Shown one piece after another: positions 51,376-60,221 of a stretch of 64,000 nucleotides of DNA. The position numbers were made by a program, and so were the translations under genes. The DNA is from Aquibium oceanicum. GTDB lineage: Bacteria > Pseudomonadota > Alphaproteobacteria > Rhizobiales > Rhizobiaceae. Position 1 is the first letter of the stretch; each line of letters begins with the position of its first letter. Under the pieces are notes generated by a model. It did not search any database. It saw only the letters and a program-made list of their open reading frames with translations, and was not told where the DNA came from. The stretch spans positions 4,424,501 through 4,488,500 of the forward strand of contig NZ_CP018171.1 in NCBI RefSeq assembly GCF_001889605.1, written 5' to 3'.

Positions 51376-51403
51376 TTGACAATTGTGCATCGCACAATAT
51401 GGT
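51376..51403 (+). promoter_or_regulatory. Promoter with embedded palindrome for the MmgR-like RNA
   Basis: TTGACA (51376) and TATGGT (51398) are 16 bp apart. Between them lies ATTGTGC-ATC-GCACAAT, a seven-base inverted repeat around a TGC-N3-GCA core. That core resembles sites reported for PhaR/AniA, the regulator of polyhydroxybutyrate granules. Binding there would block RNA polymerase. Confidence 0.65.
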
Positions 51404-51409
51404 CTTTCA

Positions 51410-51493
51410 TGAACGGTTTGTTCCGTTCTGCCCTCCTTGGGCGTTTCCTCCCTAGACTTCGACCGCGTCGTGAAAACGATGCGGTCTTTTTTT
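51410..51493 (+). ncRNA. mmgR: αr8 family small RNA, MmgR-like
   Basis: About 84 nt. It folds into GAACGG/CCGTTC (51411-51428) and GCCC/GGGC (51430-51442). A single-stranded UUUCCUCCCU (51444-51453) follows. An 11-bp terminator stem GACCGCGTCGT/ACGATGCGGTC (one G-U) closes it, with a GAAA loop and seven T's. Sinorhizobium MmgR is about 77 nt, and as I recall it has the same 10-mer at similar distance from the 5' end. MmgR limits polyhydroxybutyrate granule formation under nitrogen limitation. Identity rests on remembered motif and layout, not on a search. Confidence 0.7.
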
Positions 51494-51535
51494 CGCCGAC
51501 GGCGGGAGTTGTCCGCCGCGGAGACGATTTTTTGG

Positions 51536-52423
51536 CTATTCGGCAGCGAGCGGGCGTTCTTCGACGAAGGGCGCCGACCGGATCAGGAGCGTCATGAAGC
51601 GGGCGATGTCCTGCGCCAGCGGCTCGAAGCCGCTCGACTTCCGGTATGTTCGCTCGTTCATGTAGAGGCCGCGGTTCACCTCGATCTGCACCGCGTGCAG
51701 CCCGCGCGCCGGGCGGCCGTAATGCTCGGTGATGAAGCCGCCCGCATAGGGCTTGTTGTGGGCGACGGTGTAGCCGAGCGAGGTGAGGATGCCGATCGTA
51801 GCCTCGGTCATGGCGGCAGAGGCCGAAGCGCCGAACCGGTCCCCCACGATGAAATCGGGCCTGATGCCGCTGTCGCCGAGCCGGATGCTCGCAGGCATCG
51901 AGTGGCAGTCGATCAGCGCCGCAACCCCGAACCGCGCCTGCGTGGCCACGATCAGGCGCCTGAGGCTCTCGTGATAGGGCTTGTAGACGAGATTGATGCG
52001 GCCCACCGCTTCCTCGAGCGGTATCTTGCCGCCATAGATCTCCTGGCCTTCGCCGACGATCCGCGGCACCGTGCCGAGCCCGCCCGCGACCCGCGCCGAG
52101 CGGACGTTGGCGAAGGGCGGCGGCGTTTCCAGGAACATGCGCGGATCGAGTTCCCACGGCTCCCGGTTGACGTCGAGATAGGCGCGCGGGAAGTTCGCCG
52201 TCAGCATGGGCGCGCCGAGCGCCAGTGCCTCGCGGAAGAGTTCGTCGACGAAGCAGTCCTCCGAGCGCCGGATCGCATCCCGGTCGAGCCGCGCCATCGC
52301 CAGGAAGCGCTGCGGGTAGTGCCGTCCGCTGTGCGGGGAGTTGAAGACGAAGGGAACCGTCTGGCGCTCGGGCTGCCGCACCTCGAAGGGCGCGACGTCG
52401 CGGAAGTCGGTCTCGGGGCTCAT
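51536..52423 (-). CDS. N-formylglutamate amidohydrolase family protein
   Basis: The 295-residue protein has VFNSPHSGRHYP near residue 24, FVDELFREALALGAPML, ANFPRAYLDVNREP, LIDCHSMP and HNKPYAGGFITEHYG with metal-binding residues. It fits the HutG-like family that hydrolyses N-formylglutamate in histidine breakdown. No other hut genes are near. The ATG at 52423 was chosen; one 19 codons upstream is possible. Confidence 0.85.
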   Translation of the reverse strand: MSPETDFRDVAPFEVRQPERQTVPFVFNSPHSGRHYPQRFLAMARLDRDAIRRSEDCFVDELFREALALGAPMLTANFPRAYLDVNREPWELDPRMFLETPPPFANVRSARVAGGLGTVPRIVGEGQEIYGGKIPLEEAVGRINLVYKPYHESLRRLIVATQARFGVAALIDCHSMPASIRLGDSGIRPDFIVGDRFGASASAAMTEATIGILTSLGYTVAHNKPYAGGFITEHYGRPARGLHAVQIEVNRGLYMNERTYRKSSGFEPLAQDIARFMTLLIRSAPFVEERPLAAE

Positions 52424-52621
52424 GGGCGGGGAACCCGCATGCGGATAGCGATCATGGTTGGAACGTGCCACCGGGACCAACGCCTGTCCAGCCTGTCAGC
52501 GACCTTCGGGAGCCTGCGATACGGCGGAATTCACTTGATGTTTACCCTGCCTCCCTCATATATCCGCCTTGGTGAACGGGTGGGACCGCGTCTGCCCGAC
52601 AAGTGATTCGGACGGGAGCAC

Positions 52622-52984
52622 ATGGCGAGGATCCTTCTTGCTGAAGACGACGACGACATGCGCCGTTTCCTGGTGAAGGCGCTCGAACGCGCAGGCTACG
52701 ACGTCAGCGATTTCGACAACGGCGCCAGCGCCTACGAGCGGCTGCGCGAGGAGCCCTTCTCGCTCCTCCTGACCGACATCGTGATGCCCGAAATGGACGG
52801 CATCGAACTCGCCCGCCGCGCCACCGAGATCGACCCGGACCTCAAGGTGATGTTCATCACCGGCTTCGCCGCCGTCGCCCTCAATCCCGATTCGAAGGCC
52901 CCGAAGGACGCAAAGGTCCTGTCGAAGCCGTTCCACCTGCGCGACCTCGTCAACGAGGTCGAGAAGATGCTTCAGGCCGCCTGA
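52622..52984 (+). CDS. cpdR: CpdR single-domain response regulator
   Basis: The 120-residue receiver has the phospho-acceptor Asp52 in LLLTDIVMPEMDG, acidic pocket EDDDD, and the Lys of SKPFHLRDL. The sequence is nearly that of CpdR from rhizobia and Caulobacter. Unphosphorylated CpdR brings ClpXP to the pole and triggers breakdown of CtrA and other factors. GGGAGCAC precedes the ATG. It is usually modified by the CckA-ChpT phosphorelay. Confidence 0.95.
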   Translation: MARILLAEDDDDMRRFLVKALERAGYDVSDFDNGASAYERLREEPFSLLLTDIVMPEMDGIELARRATEIDPDLKVMFITGFAAVALNPDSKAPKDAKVLSKPFHLRDLVNEVEKMLQAA

Positions 52985-53070
52985 CGGGGCCTTAAAAAGT
53001 CGCTGGGCTGCCTTGAGAGGACCGCGCGGACGCGGGCGTGGCCGATGTTTCGGCGGACGCGTTTTTGTCA

Positions 53071-53100
53071 TTGACGGCCCCGCGCATTGTGTGGTGTATG
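53071..53100 (+). promoter_or_regulatory. Probable tRNA-Val promoter
   Basis: TTGACG (53071) and TGTATG (53095) are 18 bp apart and lie 13 bp before the tRNA. Confidence 0.4.
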
Positions 53101-53112
53101 CGCGGCGCTGAT

Positions 53113-53187
<75 letters not shown>

Positions 53188-53419
53188 TCAGTCCTCTTTG
53201 AATTTGCGATATATTGCGGATGCATCGTGGTGTCGCTGCCCGTTGTCGGGCGGCCCTGGCAACGAATTGGCGACGTTGATCCGCCTTCGTACCCCCAAGT
53301 TGCCACGATCCCTGCGTCGGAGTTCAAACCCCTCCTCCGAGCGATGGCTTGTTCGGAGCGGAGACCGCTGTAGGGAACCGACAATCTCTACAGCTTCCGT
53401 CCAAACAACTGAGTCGTCG
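53188..53419. other. Short region after the tRNA without a recognisable gene
   Basis: No frame matches a known family on either strand. It adjoins the dehydrogenase remnant and may be its decayed continuation or junction DNA. Confidence 0.4.
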
Positions 53420-53754
53420 TCACCGCCGGAGAAGTGGCGGAGGCGCCGTCGGCGATCTCGTTGCGCGTTGGAGAGCGGCTTGCGCTGCTCGCGCGTCGGC
53501 AGGATGGCGAGGTCCTTGCTCGCCACCTGGATCAGCGCGAACCATGGCTCCAGCAGAGCCGCTCGCTCGCCGCAAGGTCGACGTCAGCACCGGTATGCCT
53601 GCGGCGTTCAACACCGCTGCCGATTCCTCCCCTGGAAGATTGATATCCACCGCGGGAGTTTCTCTGGCGCTGGAATTGTCGACGGGCACCGATTGTTGCC
53701 GTCCCGCCATCGGCCGCCGATCAGCGCGTGTTTCTCCAGAAGGCCGACGCGCAT
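53420..53754 (-). pseudogene. Frameshifted N-terminal remnant of a succinate-semialdehyde dehydrogenase
   Basis: Three different minus-strand frames give consecutive pieces of one GabD-type enzyme. The first, from an ATG at 53754, is LLEKHALIGGRWRDGNNR. The next is VPVDNSSARETP with GEESAAVLNAAG. The third is GERAALLEPWFALIQ with SKDLAILPTREQRKPLS. A fourth piece starts with NEIADGAS. These line up in order with roughly the first 115 residues of the family. At least three frameshifts and missing catalytic Cys and Glu regions show it is dead. An intact paralogue lies at 61338. Confidence 0.75.
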
Positions 53755-53845
53755 GAGGTACGAGGCACCAGGGGTCTAGCCGACGTCAAGCGCGTCCCCC
53801 GACCGAAGCTACTTGTAGGCCTTCGAGAACGCCATCCACCCGCGC

Positions 53846-55582
53846 TCAGGACTCGCAGCGAATGTCGAGCACGGCGCATTTTCCGTTGCTCCGTATCTCC
53901 GTAAAGGCTCGGTCGACGGCAGCGGGCAGCGCGATCGGATCCGACACGATCTCGCCCCAGCAGCCGCAGGCTCGCGCGATCATGGCGAAATCCGGCGTCG
54001 GTTCCAGACTGGTCAGAGGCATGCGGTTCGCGCGCACCGCATGGCCATCGGGATACATGGCGCGCGTGGCACGCACGACGGCGCCCCATGCAGCGTTGTT
54101 GAAGATCACGATCAGGATCGGGATCTTCTCCGCAGCGGCGATCTGCTGACACACGATCGGATTCGCGAAGAGGTAGCTTCCGTCGCCGACGGTGGCGATG
54201 ACTTCGCGTTGCGGCGCAGCCAGCTTGGCACCGAGCGCCGCGGGCAGTCCCCAGCCAAGGCCGCCGGCGGGCGAACTGCCGAAGAAGCTGCCTGGTTCCG
54301 TGGTCTTCACCGCGGAAAGCACCAGGGGATACTCGTTGACGAAAATGGAATCCGGTGCACGCGCCCTGTCCAGACAGGCAGAGGCCCATGCCATGGTCAT
54401 CCGCTGTGGCGCCTGCGCGACCGCCGCCAGCCCCTTGTCGCGAATGGCCGCACATTTCGATCTGGCCGGCGCCGCCCGCGCTTCGAAGCGGGACTGCGCA
54501 CCATCCATCTCGTCCAGCATGGCTTGCAGGAAATGGCGCGCCGAAGCGCGGATAGTCAGATCGGAGCGGAAACCGCGCATCGGATACCGCGCCTGCAGTG
54601 GATCGGTTCCCACCTGAATGACCTTGGCGCCCGGCGGCGTGCTGCCATTGCCCGGAATCCAGGGGACATCGCATTCGATCACCAACACGAGGTCGGAATC
54701 GCCAATCCATGGCGCGGCCTCATGGCCGCCGTGGAAAGCGTCCTCGCTCGAGAGGCTGAGGTGACGCCGCCGATACTCCACCACGGCAGCGCCCGCGCGC
54801 GCGGCAAAACGCGAGAGAAGCTCCGGCACCTGCCGATCCACGCCGGCACGCGATGTGATGATGAGCGGCGACCGGGCCAGGGCGAAGAGTTCCGCTGCCT
54901 TCCTCACGTCGGTCTGCTCGGGTCCGGCGATCCTGGCCGGCATCATCAACGGCTCGTCTTCCACGCTCCCGGCCGGCTCCATGGCGAGGATTTCGCGCGG
55001 CAAGGTCAGATAGACGGGGCCGGCCGGGTCCGAATGGGCTATCGCGAGGGCACGGTCGGTTGCCAGCGTCAACTGGCGCGGGTCGCGAAGCTCGTAGTCC
55101 CAGCGAACGCTTTCGCGAACCATGCCCGCCTGGTCGAACATCTCCTGCGCCCAGTGGATGTTCAGTGACCGCGAGCCGTTCTCGCCCTCCTCGAGGATCG
55201 GCGTTCGCCCGGCGGCCAGCAGAAGGGGCACGTACTCACGGTCGGCATTGATTAACCCGTTCAGTGCGTTGGCGGTGCCGACATTGACGTGCACCATCGC
55301 CGCCTGGGCGCGCCCGGAAACCATGGCATGCCCGTGCGCCATTGAGATGGCGGCGTTCTCATGCGGGCATACCACGGGGCGCGGGATCGCGACGCCCAGC
55401 TGCTCGGAGCGCGCAATGCCCTCGACGATCGACGGGAAGTCGGTGCCGGAGTTGGCGAAGAGGAAGTCGACGCCACGTCTTTTCAGAAGGCGCATCCAGG
55501 CCTCGCCCACCGACGAAGGGGCCGGCGCCTCGGCAGCCACTCCACTCGCGGAGCCTTGCAAGGCGGTGCTCGGTGTAGCCAT
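53846..55582 (-). CDS. Thiamine-pyrophosphate enzyme, acetolactate-synthase superfamily
   Basis: The 578-residue protein has an N-terminal TPP domain with catalytic Glu in CPHENAAISMAHG and a middle domain. A C-terminal TPP-binding motif is GDGSYLFANP...NN. It resembles uncharacterised acetolactate synthase or benzoylformate decarboxylase relatives; the 2-keto acid substrate is unknown. I chose the ATG at 55582. An upstream GTG overlaps a palindromic operator. It ends a gene run GNAT-oppD-oppF-thiolase-DUF35 on the same strand, but the operator suggests its own promoter. Confidence 0.85.
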   Translation of the reverse strand: MATPSTALQGSASGVAAEAPAPSSVGEAWMRLLKRRGVDFLFANSGTDFPSIVEGIARSEQLGVAIPRPVVCPHENAAISMAHGHAMVSGRAQAAMVHVNVGTANALNGLINADREYVPLLLAAGRTPILEEGENGSRSLNIHWAQEMFDQAGMVRESVRWDYELRDPRQLTLATDRALAIAHSDPAGPVYLTLPREILAMEPAGSVEDEPLMMPARIAGPEQTDVRKAAELFALARSPLIITSRAGVDRQVPELLSRFAARAGAAVVEYRRRHLSLSSEDAFHGGHEAAPWIGDSDLVLVIECDVPWIPGNGSTPPGAKVIQVGTDPLQARYPMRGFRSDLTIRASARHFLQAMLDEMDGAQSRFEARAAPARSKCAAIRDKGLAAVAQAPQRMTMAWASACLDRARAPDSIFVNEYPLVLSAVKTTEPGSFFGSSPAGGLGWGLPAALGAKLAAPQREVIATVGDGSYLFANPIVCQQIAAAEKIPILIVIFNNAAWGAVVRATRAMYPDGHAVRANRMPLTSLEPTPDFAMIARACGCWGEIVSDPIALPAAVDRAFTEIRSNGKCAVLDIRCES

Positions 55583-55613
55583 GTCGCGAGGTTCCTTCGT
55601 GGGTCGTGGCAGT

Positions 55614-55627
55614 GTGAAACGTTTCAC
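55614..55627. promoter_or_regulatory. LacI-type operator before the TPP gene
   Basis: GTGAAACGTTTCAC is a perfect 14-bp palindrome 32 bp before the ATG. Its core GAAACGTTTC is shared with the site at 60037. A LacI-family gene lies in the same block, and its class binds such CG-centred sites. Confidence 0.65.
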
Positions 55628-55687
55628 CGTGATCGGTCAATACATTCGCGAAGCCGCCGGCGGCCGAAACGGAGCCGGGTATCAGGA

Positions 55688-56077
55688 TCAGCAGGGAGTG
55701 AACATCACCAGCTTCTGGCCCGTCTGCGACGGAACGTAGACGGCATGAACCTCCTTGCCGATCGTCAATGCGTCGAAGTCGCAGTCGACGATGTTGGTCA
55801 TCATCTTCACGCCTCCCGCAACGGTGACGTAGGCAATGGCGTAACGGTCGTCTCCGGCGCCGACGACGCTGAAGGAATAGATCTCGCCGCGAGGGTCGAT
55901 CGCGCGAAACTCCAGGGTCGTGGCATGACAATGCGGACAAACGGCTCGCGGAAAATGGTGCGCCCTGCCGCAGCGGAGGCATGTCGCCAGGACAAGCCGT
56001 TCGTCGTTGGCCGCATCCCAGAATCCCTTCGCCTCAGGGGAAATCTCAGGAGCGGGATAGGAGCGCGGGTTGGACAC
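55688..56077 (-). CDS. Zn-ribbon OB-fold (DUF35) protein
   Basis: The 129-residue protein has an N-terminal rubredoxin-like zinc ribbon (CLRCG and CPHC) and an OB fold. It starts with GTG two bases after the thiolase-like stop, so the two are coupled. DUF35 proteins are obligate partners of thiolase-like proteins, for example in steroid side-chain aldolases. Confidence 0.9.
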   Translation of the reverse strand: MSNPRSYPAPEISPEAKGFWDAANDERLVLATCLRCGRAHHFPRAVCPHCHATTLEFRAIDPRGEIYSFSVVGAGDDRYAIAYVTVAGGVKMMTNIVDCDFDALTIGKEVHAVYVPSQTGQKLVMFTPC

Positions 56078-56078
56078 C

Positions 56079-57248
56079 TCAGTCCTCCCTGGACAGGATC
56101 AGCGTGGCGCAGCCATGCCGGGTACCCAGCGCGCCGCCCGTTCCGTGGCAGAGTGCAAACCTACAGTCGGGCACTTGTAGCGCGGGATGCGCTTCGCCCC
56201 GGAGTTGCCTCACCGCCTCGACGACCTTGGTCATGCCGCCGCGGTTTGCCGGGTGATTGTTGCAAAGGCCGCCGCCGTCGGTGTTGAATGGAAGCATGCC
56301 GATGCCCGAAATGAGGTTGCCGCCCTCGACGAAGCTGCCGCCTTGACCCTTCTTGCAAAAGCCGAGGTCTTCCAGCGCCAGCAGCACCGTGATGGTGAAG
56401 CTGTCGTAGATCGAGGCATACTGGATCTGCCGGTGCTCGAGGCCGGACTCGGCGAACGCGACAGGTCCGGAATGGACCGCGGCGGTATATGTGAGATCCA
56501 GTTCGCCGGCGCCTTGGTGCTTGATGCCCTCGCCGCAGCCCAGCACTCTGATCGAGGGTCTCCCAAGTGTCCTCGCGACCTCGGGCCGGGCGAGGATAAG
56601 CGCCCCGCCACCGTCGGTTACGACGCAGCAATCGAGACGGTGCAACGGCGAGGCGATCATGGGTGATGCCATCACGTCATCGACCGTCACCGCATCCTTC
56701 AGCCAGGCGTTCGGATTATGCGCGGCGTGCCGCGAAGCTGCGACCTTTATCCAGGCGAGTTGTTCGCTTGTCGTGCCGTACTCGTGCATGTGCCGTGCCG
56801 CGCACAGCGCGTAGCTTGCAGGGGTTGTCGGACCAAACGGCACTTCGAAATCGCGCTCGGGACGGTCGCCTGTGATGGCGAGCGCTGCCGCGCTGGAGGA
56901 TCGATTGGCGCTGCGGGGCTTGCCTGCCAGCGTAATGAGGGCAACGTTGCACAACCCCGCATCGATGGCTCGCGCCGCGCGCCCTACATGCGCGACGTAG
57001 GATGCCCCGCCAAGCTCCGTGGCATCAGCATAGCGTGGTGTCAGGTTGAGGTAGTCCATGACCGACAGAGCGCCCAGGCCGGGCGCATCTGCGGCGCAAA
57101 AATAGCCATCGACTTCGGATAGATCGATGCCGGCATCGGTGGCTGCGCCAATCGCACATTCGGCATGAAGCTGAACAATCGACTTGTCGGGAGCGAACCG
57201 GGTCGGATGTTCGAAAGCTCCGATGATCCTTGCGTCATATCGAGCCAT
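56079..57248 (-). CDS. Thiolase-like protein without nucleophilic cysteine
   Basis: The 389-residue thiolase-fold protein is of the SCP2/lipid-transfer type (VDGYFCAAD, GGGLCNNHPANRGGM, LCHGTGGALGTRHG). The N-terminal position that carries the nucleophilic Cys in true thiolases reads ELGGASYVAHVGRA, with no Cys. In this respect it resembles Ltp2-type proteins, which pair with DUF35 partners and act as acyl-CoA retro-aldolases in steroid breakdown. A DUF35 gene follows immediately. Reaction and substrate are inferred. The ATG at 57248 has a GGGAG further upstream. Confidence 0.85.
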   Translation of the reverse strand: MARYDARIIGAFEHPTRFAPDKSIVQLHAECAIGAATDAGIDLSEVDGYFCAADAPGLGALSVMDYLNLTPRYADATELGGASYVAHVGRAARAIDAGLCNVALITLAGKPRSANRSSSAAALAITGDRPERDFEVPFGPTTPASYALCAARHMHEYGTTSEQLAWIKVAASRHAAHNPNAWLKDAVTVDDVMASPMIASPLHRLDCCVVTDGGGALILARPEVARTLGRPSIRVLGCGEGIKHQGAGELDLTYTAAVHSGPVAFAESGLEHRQIQYASIYDSFTITVLLALEDLGFCKKGQGGSFVEGGNLISGIGMLPFNTDGGGLCNNHPANRGGMTKVVEAVRQLRGEAHPALQVPDCRFALCHGTGGALGTRHGCATLILSRED

Positions 57249-57334
57249 TCAATCATGCTCTCCCGGAGGGGCAGCTACCATCGGTTTTATGCGCCCCAAG
57301 TCGCCCGCCCACTCTCTTCCCCCAGATTGCCGCA

Positions 57335-58339
57335 TCAGGCAGCAACCGTCGCCGGTTCGGCGGCGACCACGCCGGTCCGCTCCTGACAGGCCACCCAATG
57401 GCCCGGTGAGAGCTCCACCAGCTTCTGCTCGTTCACCGCACATGACGGCACCCGCATCGGGCATCGCGTGTGAAAGCGACAGCCGGATGGTGGATTTATG
57501 GCGGAAGGGACATCCCCTTTCAGCAGGATGCGGGTGGTGTTCTTGCGAGCCGGGTTCGGGGTCGGAACGGCAGAGAGCAGTGCTTGGGTGTAGGGATGCG
57601 AAGGCTTCGTGCACAGCTGCCTGGCAGGCGCCAACTCCATGATCCTGCCGAGATACATCACCGCGATGCGTCGGGAGATATGCTCCACCACCGACACATC
57701 ATGGGCAATGAAGAGATAGGCGAGGCCATGCTCCGCCTGCAGGTCTTGAAGCAGGTTGATGATCTGCGCCTGCACCGACACGTCGAGCGCGGAAACGGCT
57801 TCGTCGCAGACAATGAGCTTCGGCTTGACCGCAAGCGCGCGCGCAATGCCGATGCGCTGGCGCTGCCCGCCCGAGAACTCATGAGGGTACCGCTTGAGAT
57901 GGTCGCCAGAAAGGCCAACCTGATCGAGCAGGTGTGCCCCCCTTTCGGCCGCATCTCGTGACGACCTGGCCAGGCCATGTATGGTCATCGCCTCGGCGAG
58001 CAGCGAGCCGACGCTCATGCGCGGATCGAGCGAAGAATAGGGATCCTGAAAGATCATCTGCATGTTCTTGCGCATCCGCCGCATCTCGGCGCGCTTAAGC
58101 CTGGTAAGGTCTGTCCCCTGGAAAAGTACGGAACCCGACGTTACCTCGACGAGGTTGAGTACGGAGCGGCCGACCGTCGACTTGCCGCAGCCCGACTCGC
58201 CCACGAGGCCGAGTGTCTCGCCGTCGAACACATCGAAGCTCACGCCATCGACGGCATGCACGCGCTGGCCTCCACCGACCGGGAAGTGCGTCTTGACGTC
58301 GTCTGCGCGAAGCAGCGGGAAAGAGGCTTTGTCAGTCAT
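57335..58339 (-). CDS. Oligopeptide/dipeptide-type ABC transporter ATP-binding protein (OppF/DppF)
   Basis: The 334-residue ATPase has Walker [10 protein letters not shown]-loop, signature [15 protein letters not shown], Walker [14 protein letters not shown] and the C-terminal oligopeptide Cys motif ([14 protein letters not shown]). Its start overlaps the end of the upstream ATPase by eight bases. No permease or binding-protein gene is in the cluster. Confidence 0.92.
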   Translation of the reverse strand: MTDKASFPLLRADDVKTHFPVGGGQRVHAVDGVSFDVFDGETLGLVGESGCGKSTVGRSVLNLVEVTSGSVLFQGTDLTRLKRAEMRRMRKNMQMIFQDPYSSLDPRMSVGSLLAEAMTIHGLARSSRDAAERGAHLLDQVGLSGDHLKRYPHEFSGGQRQRIGIARALAVKPKLIVCDEAVSALDVSVQAQIINLLQDLQAEHGLAYLFIAHDVSVVEHISRRIAVMYLGRIMELAPARQLCTKPSHPYTQALLSAVPTPNPARKNTTRILLKGDVPSAINPPSGCRFHTRCPMRVPSCAVNEQKLVELSPGHWVACQERTGVVAAEPATVAA

Positions 58340-59327
58340 AGAGGAAGCAACTCACCATGTGTCCGGGCGCGACTTCCCTTAGTTCGGGCGTGACCTCGAA
58401 ATGCGACGGCTTTGCCAACTCGCAGCGCTTTGCGAACAGGCAGCCAGGCGGCACGCTGCCGCGCAGCACCGGCACCGTTCCCGGTATCTGTGTCAGCCTG
58501 GGGCGATCATCCGTTTCACGGTCAAGACGCGGAACCGAGCGCATCAGTCCCTGAGTATAAGGATGGCGCGGATTGCTGAAGAGTTCGGCGACCGGCGCCT
58601 CCTCGACGATACGCGAGCAGTAGGTGACGATCACCCGCTGCGCTGTCTCGGCCACTACGCCGATGTCATGCGTGATGAGCAGCATCGCCATCGACAGTCG
58701 CGACTTGAGTTCGGCGAGCAGGTCGAGGATCTGCGCCTGGACAGTGACGTCCAGCGCGGTGGTGGGCTCATCCGCGATCAGCAGCTTGGGATTGCACGAT
58801 ATTGCGATTGCGATCATCGCCCGCTGACGCATGCCACCGGACAACTGATGCGGATATTCGCCTGCCCGCTTCTCCGGCGAAGGCATCTGGACAAGGCGCA
58901 GAATCTCGATGGAGCGGTCGCGCGCGTCCTTGGCGTTCATGCGTTCATGCAGGCGGAGGGTCTCCGCTATCTGCTCGCCGATCGTGAAAAGGGGGTTAAG
59001 CGCACTCATCGGCTCCTGGAAGATCATGGCGATCTCCTTCGCGCGGATCTTTCGCATCGCGCGCTCCGGCAACGTGGCGAGATCGAGCCCGTTGTAGCGG
59101 ATACTGCCCGACGATATTCGGCCGATAGGTTCGCGGATCAGGCGCATGAGGCTCAGCGCGATGGCGCTCTTGCCGCTTCCCGATTCGCCCACCACACATA
59201 CGGTCTCTCCCGCCGCGATGTCGAAATCCACGCCATTGACCGCATGCACGACGTTGGCGCCGCGGCCGAAGGTGACGCTCAGGCCGGAGACCTCGAGAAG
59301 CTTCGGAGGGAGACCGTCAGACTGCAA
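58332..59327 (-). CDS. Oligopeptide/dipeptide-type ABC transporter ATP-binding protein (OppD/DppD)
   Basis: The 331-residue ATPase has Walker [16 protein letters not shown], signature [15 protein letters not shown], Walker [14 protein letters not shown] and a C-terminal oligopeptide motif ([14 protein letters not shown]). It is the first of the two ATPases and follows the GNAT gene after 81 bp. Membrane subunits must be encoded elsewhere or be lost. Confidence 0.92.
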   Translation of the reverse strand: MQSDGLPPKLLEVSGLSVTFGRGANVVHAVNGVDFDIAAGETVCVVGESGSGKSAIALSLMRLIREPIGRISSGSIRYNGLDLATLPERAMRKIRAKEIAMIFQEPMSALNPLFTIGEQIAETLRLHERMNAKDARDRSIEILRLVQMPSPEKRAGEYPHQLSGGMRQRAMIAIAISCNPKLLIADEPTTALDVTVQAQILDLLAELKSRLSMAMLLITHDIGVVAETAQRVIVTYCSRIVEEAPVAELFSNPRHPYTQGLMRSVPRLDRETDDRPRLTQIPGTVPVLRGSVPPGCLFAKRCELAKPSHFEVTPELREVAPGHMVSCFLYD

Positions 59328-59408
59328 ACCGCTGCCCCTTGTATGAGCCGGAACCTGCCGGGCGCGTCAGACCATACCGGAAACTGAAGCGATCACAAAA
59401 CGAAAACA

Positions 59409-59936
59409 TCAAGACTTTTGTCTTTCTGTATCCGAAGGCTCGACCTGTGTGCGTATGGCCATGAGTATCTCGTCGACTTCACGTCCTTCGTGAAGAAATC
59501 CGCCAGGAACCATGCCTATCTGCGCGTATCCGCGCCGCTTGTAGAATTCCTGCGCCACCGGGTTTTCGACACTTACCGCCAGCTCGATTTGCCGCACGCC
59601 GATGGCCCGGGCGTGCTTCATCACGGCTTCATGAAGTGCCTTGGATACGCCAGACCCTCTTGCCGACTCCCGCAGATAGACCATTATCAGCGTCGCCCGG
59701 TGCGCCATCTTGCTTGTAGGCTGCCGCACGAGCCCCATGAAACCCACAGCCTCGCCGGCGTCGTCGAATGCGACGAAGAAGTCGATCCTAGACATGCGCG
59801 CGCGGACCTGCCGTTCGTCCATGTTCTCCCAATCGGCGGGCACTTCCGCGAACGCGCCTGGGGCTGCTTCCATGGCCTCAATCCGCATCTTCTTGAGGGT
59901 TTCCCAGTCATCTCCCGTGAGAAGCCGGATCAGCAT
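59409..59936 (-). CDS. GNAT-family N-acetyltransferase
   Basis: The 175-residue protein has the acetyl-CoA-binding motif YLRESARGSGVSKALHEAVMKHA and a late Asn/Tyr region VENPVAQEFYKRRGYAQIG. The ATG at 59936 was chosen because the conserved fold begins at MLIRLLTGDDWETL and GAGAAAGG precedes it. A longer in-frame start at 60035 would run into a palindromic operator. It heads the GNAT-ABC gene run; it may acetylate the imported amine, which is inference. Confidence 0.85.
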   Translation of the reverse strand: MLIRLLTGDDWETLKKMRIEAMEAAPGAFAEVPADWENMDERQVRARMSRIDFFVAFDDAGEAVGFMGLVRQPTSKMAHRATLIMVYLRESARGSGVSKALHEAVMKHARAIGVRQIELAVSVENPVAQEFYKRRGYAQIGMVPGGFLHEGREVDEILMAIRTQVEPSDTERQKS

Positions 59937-60036
59937 GTTTGCGCCTTTCTCGATGAATGCGGCCGTCGCCGTGTTGCCGCCACCGTCGGCCGATACCCCG
60001 AAACTCGGACGTGCAGTACTCGGAACCGACTCCATT

Positions 60037-60046
60037 GAAACGTTTC
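60037..60046. promoter_or_regulatory. LacI-type operator before the GNAT/ABC genes
   Basis: GAAACGTTTC is a 10-bp palindrome with flanks TT and CA. It shares its core with the operator at 55614 and lies about 100 bp before the GNAT start. Confidence 0.55.
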
Positions 60047-60221
60047 CACGGCCATGTCGCAAGGGGGCACCAACGACTTTTTACGCGCCGCTGCCGTCGA
60101 GCCGCGTCAGCATAGCTGATCGAGTCTTCTCCGAAGCATATCTACACGATAGAAGCTGTTAGACGCGGCTTGGTGGCGCCGCGATCACAATCAATACACA
60201 GCGCCACAAACAGAGCCTGCC

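Noticed and set aside
53198..53779. A 193-residue plus-strand frame after the tRNA, possible integrase
   Set aside because: It has no tyrosine-recombinase motifs and runs opposite the dehydrogenase remnant, whose minus-strand frames are clearly homologous.
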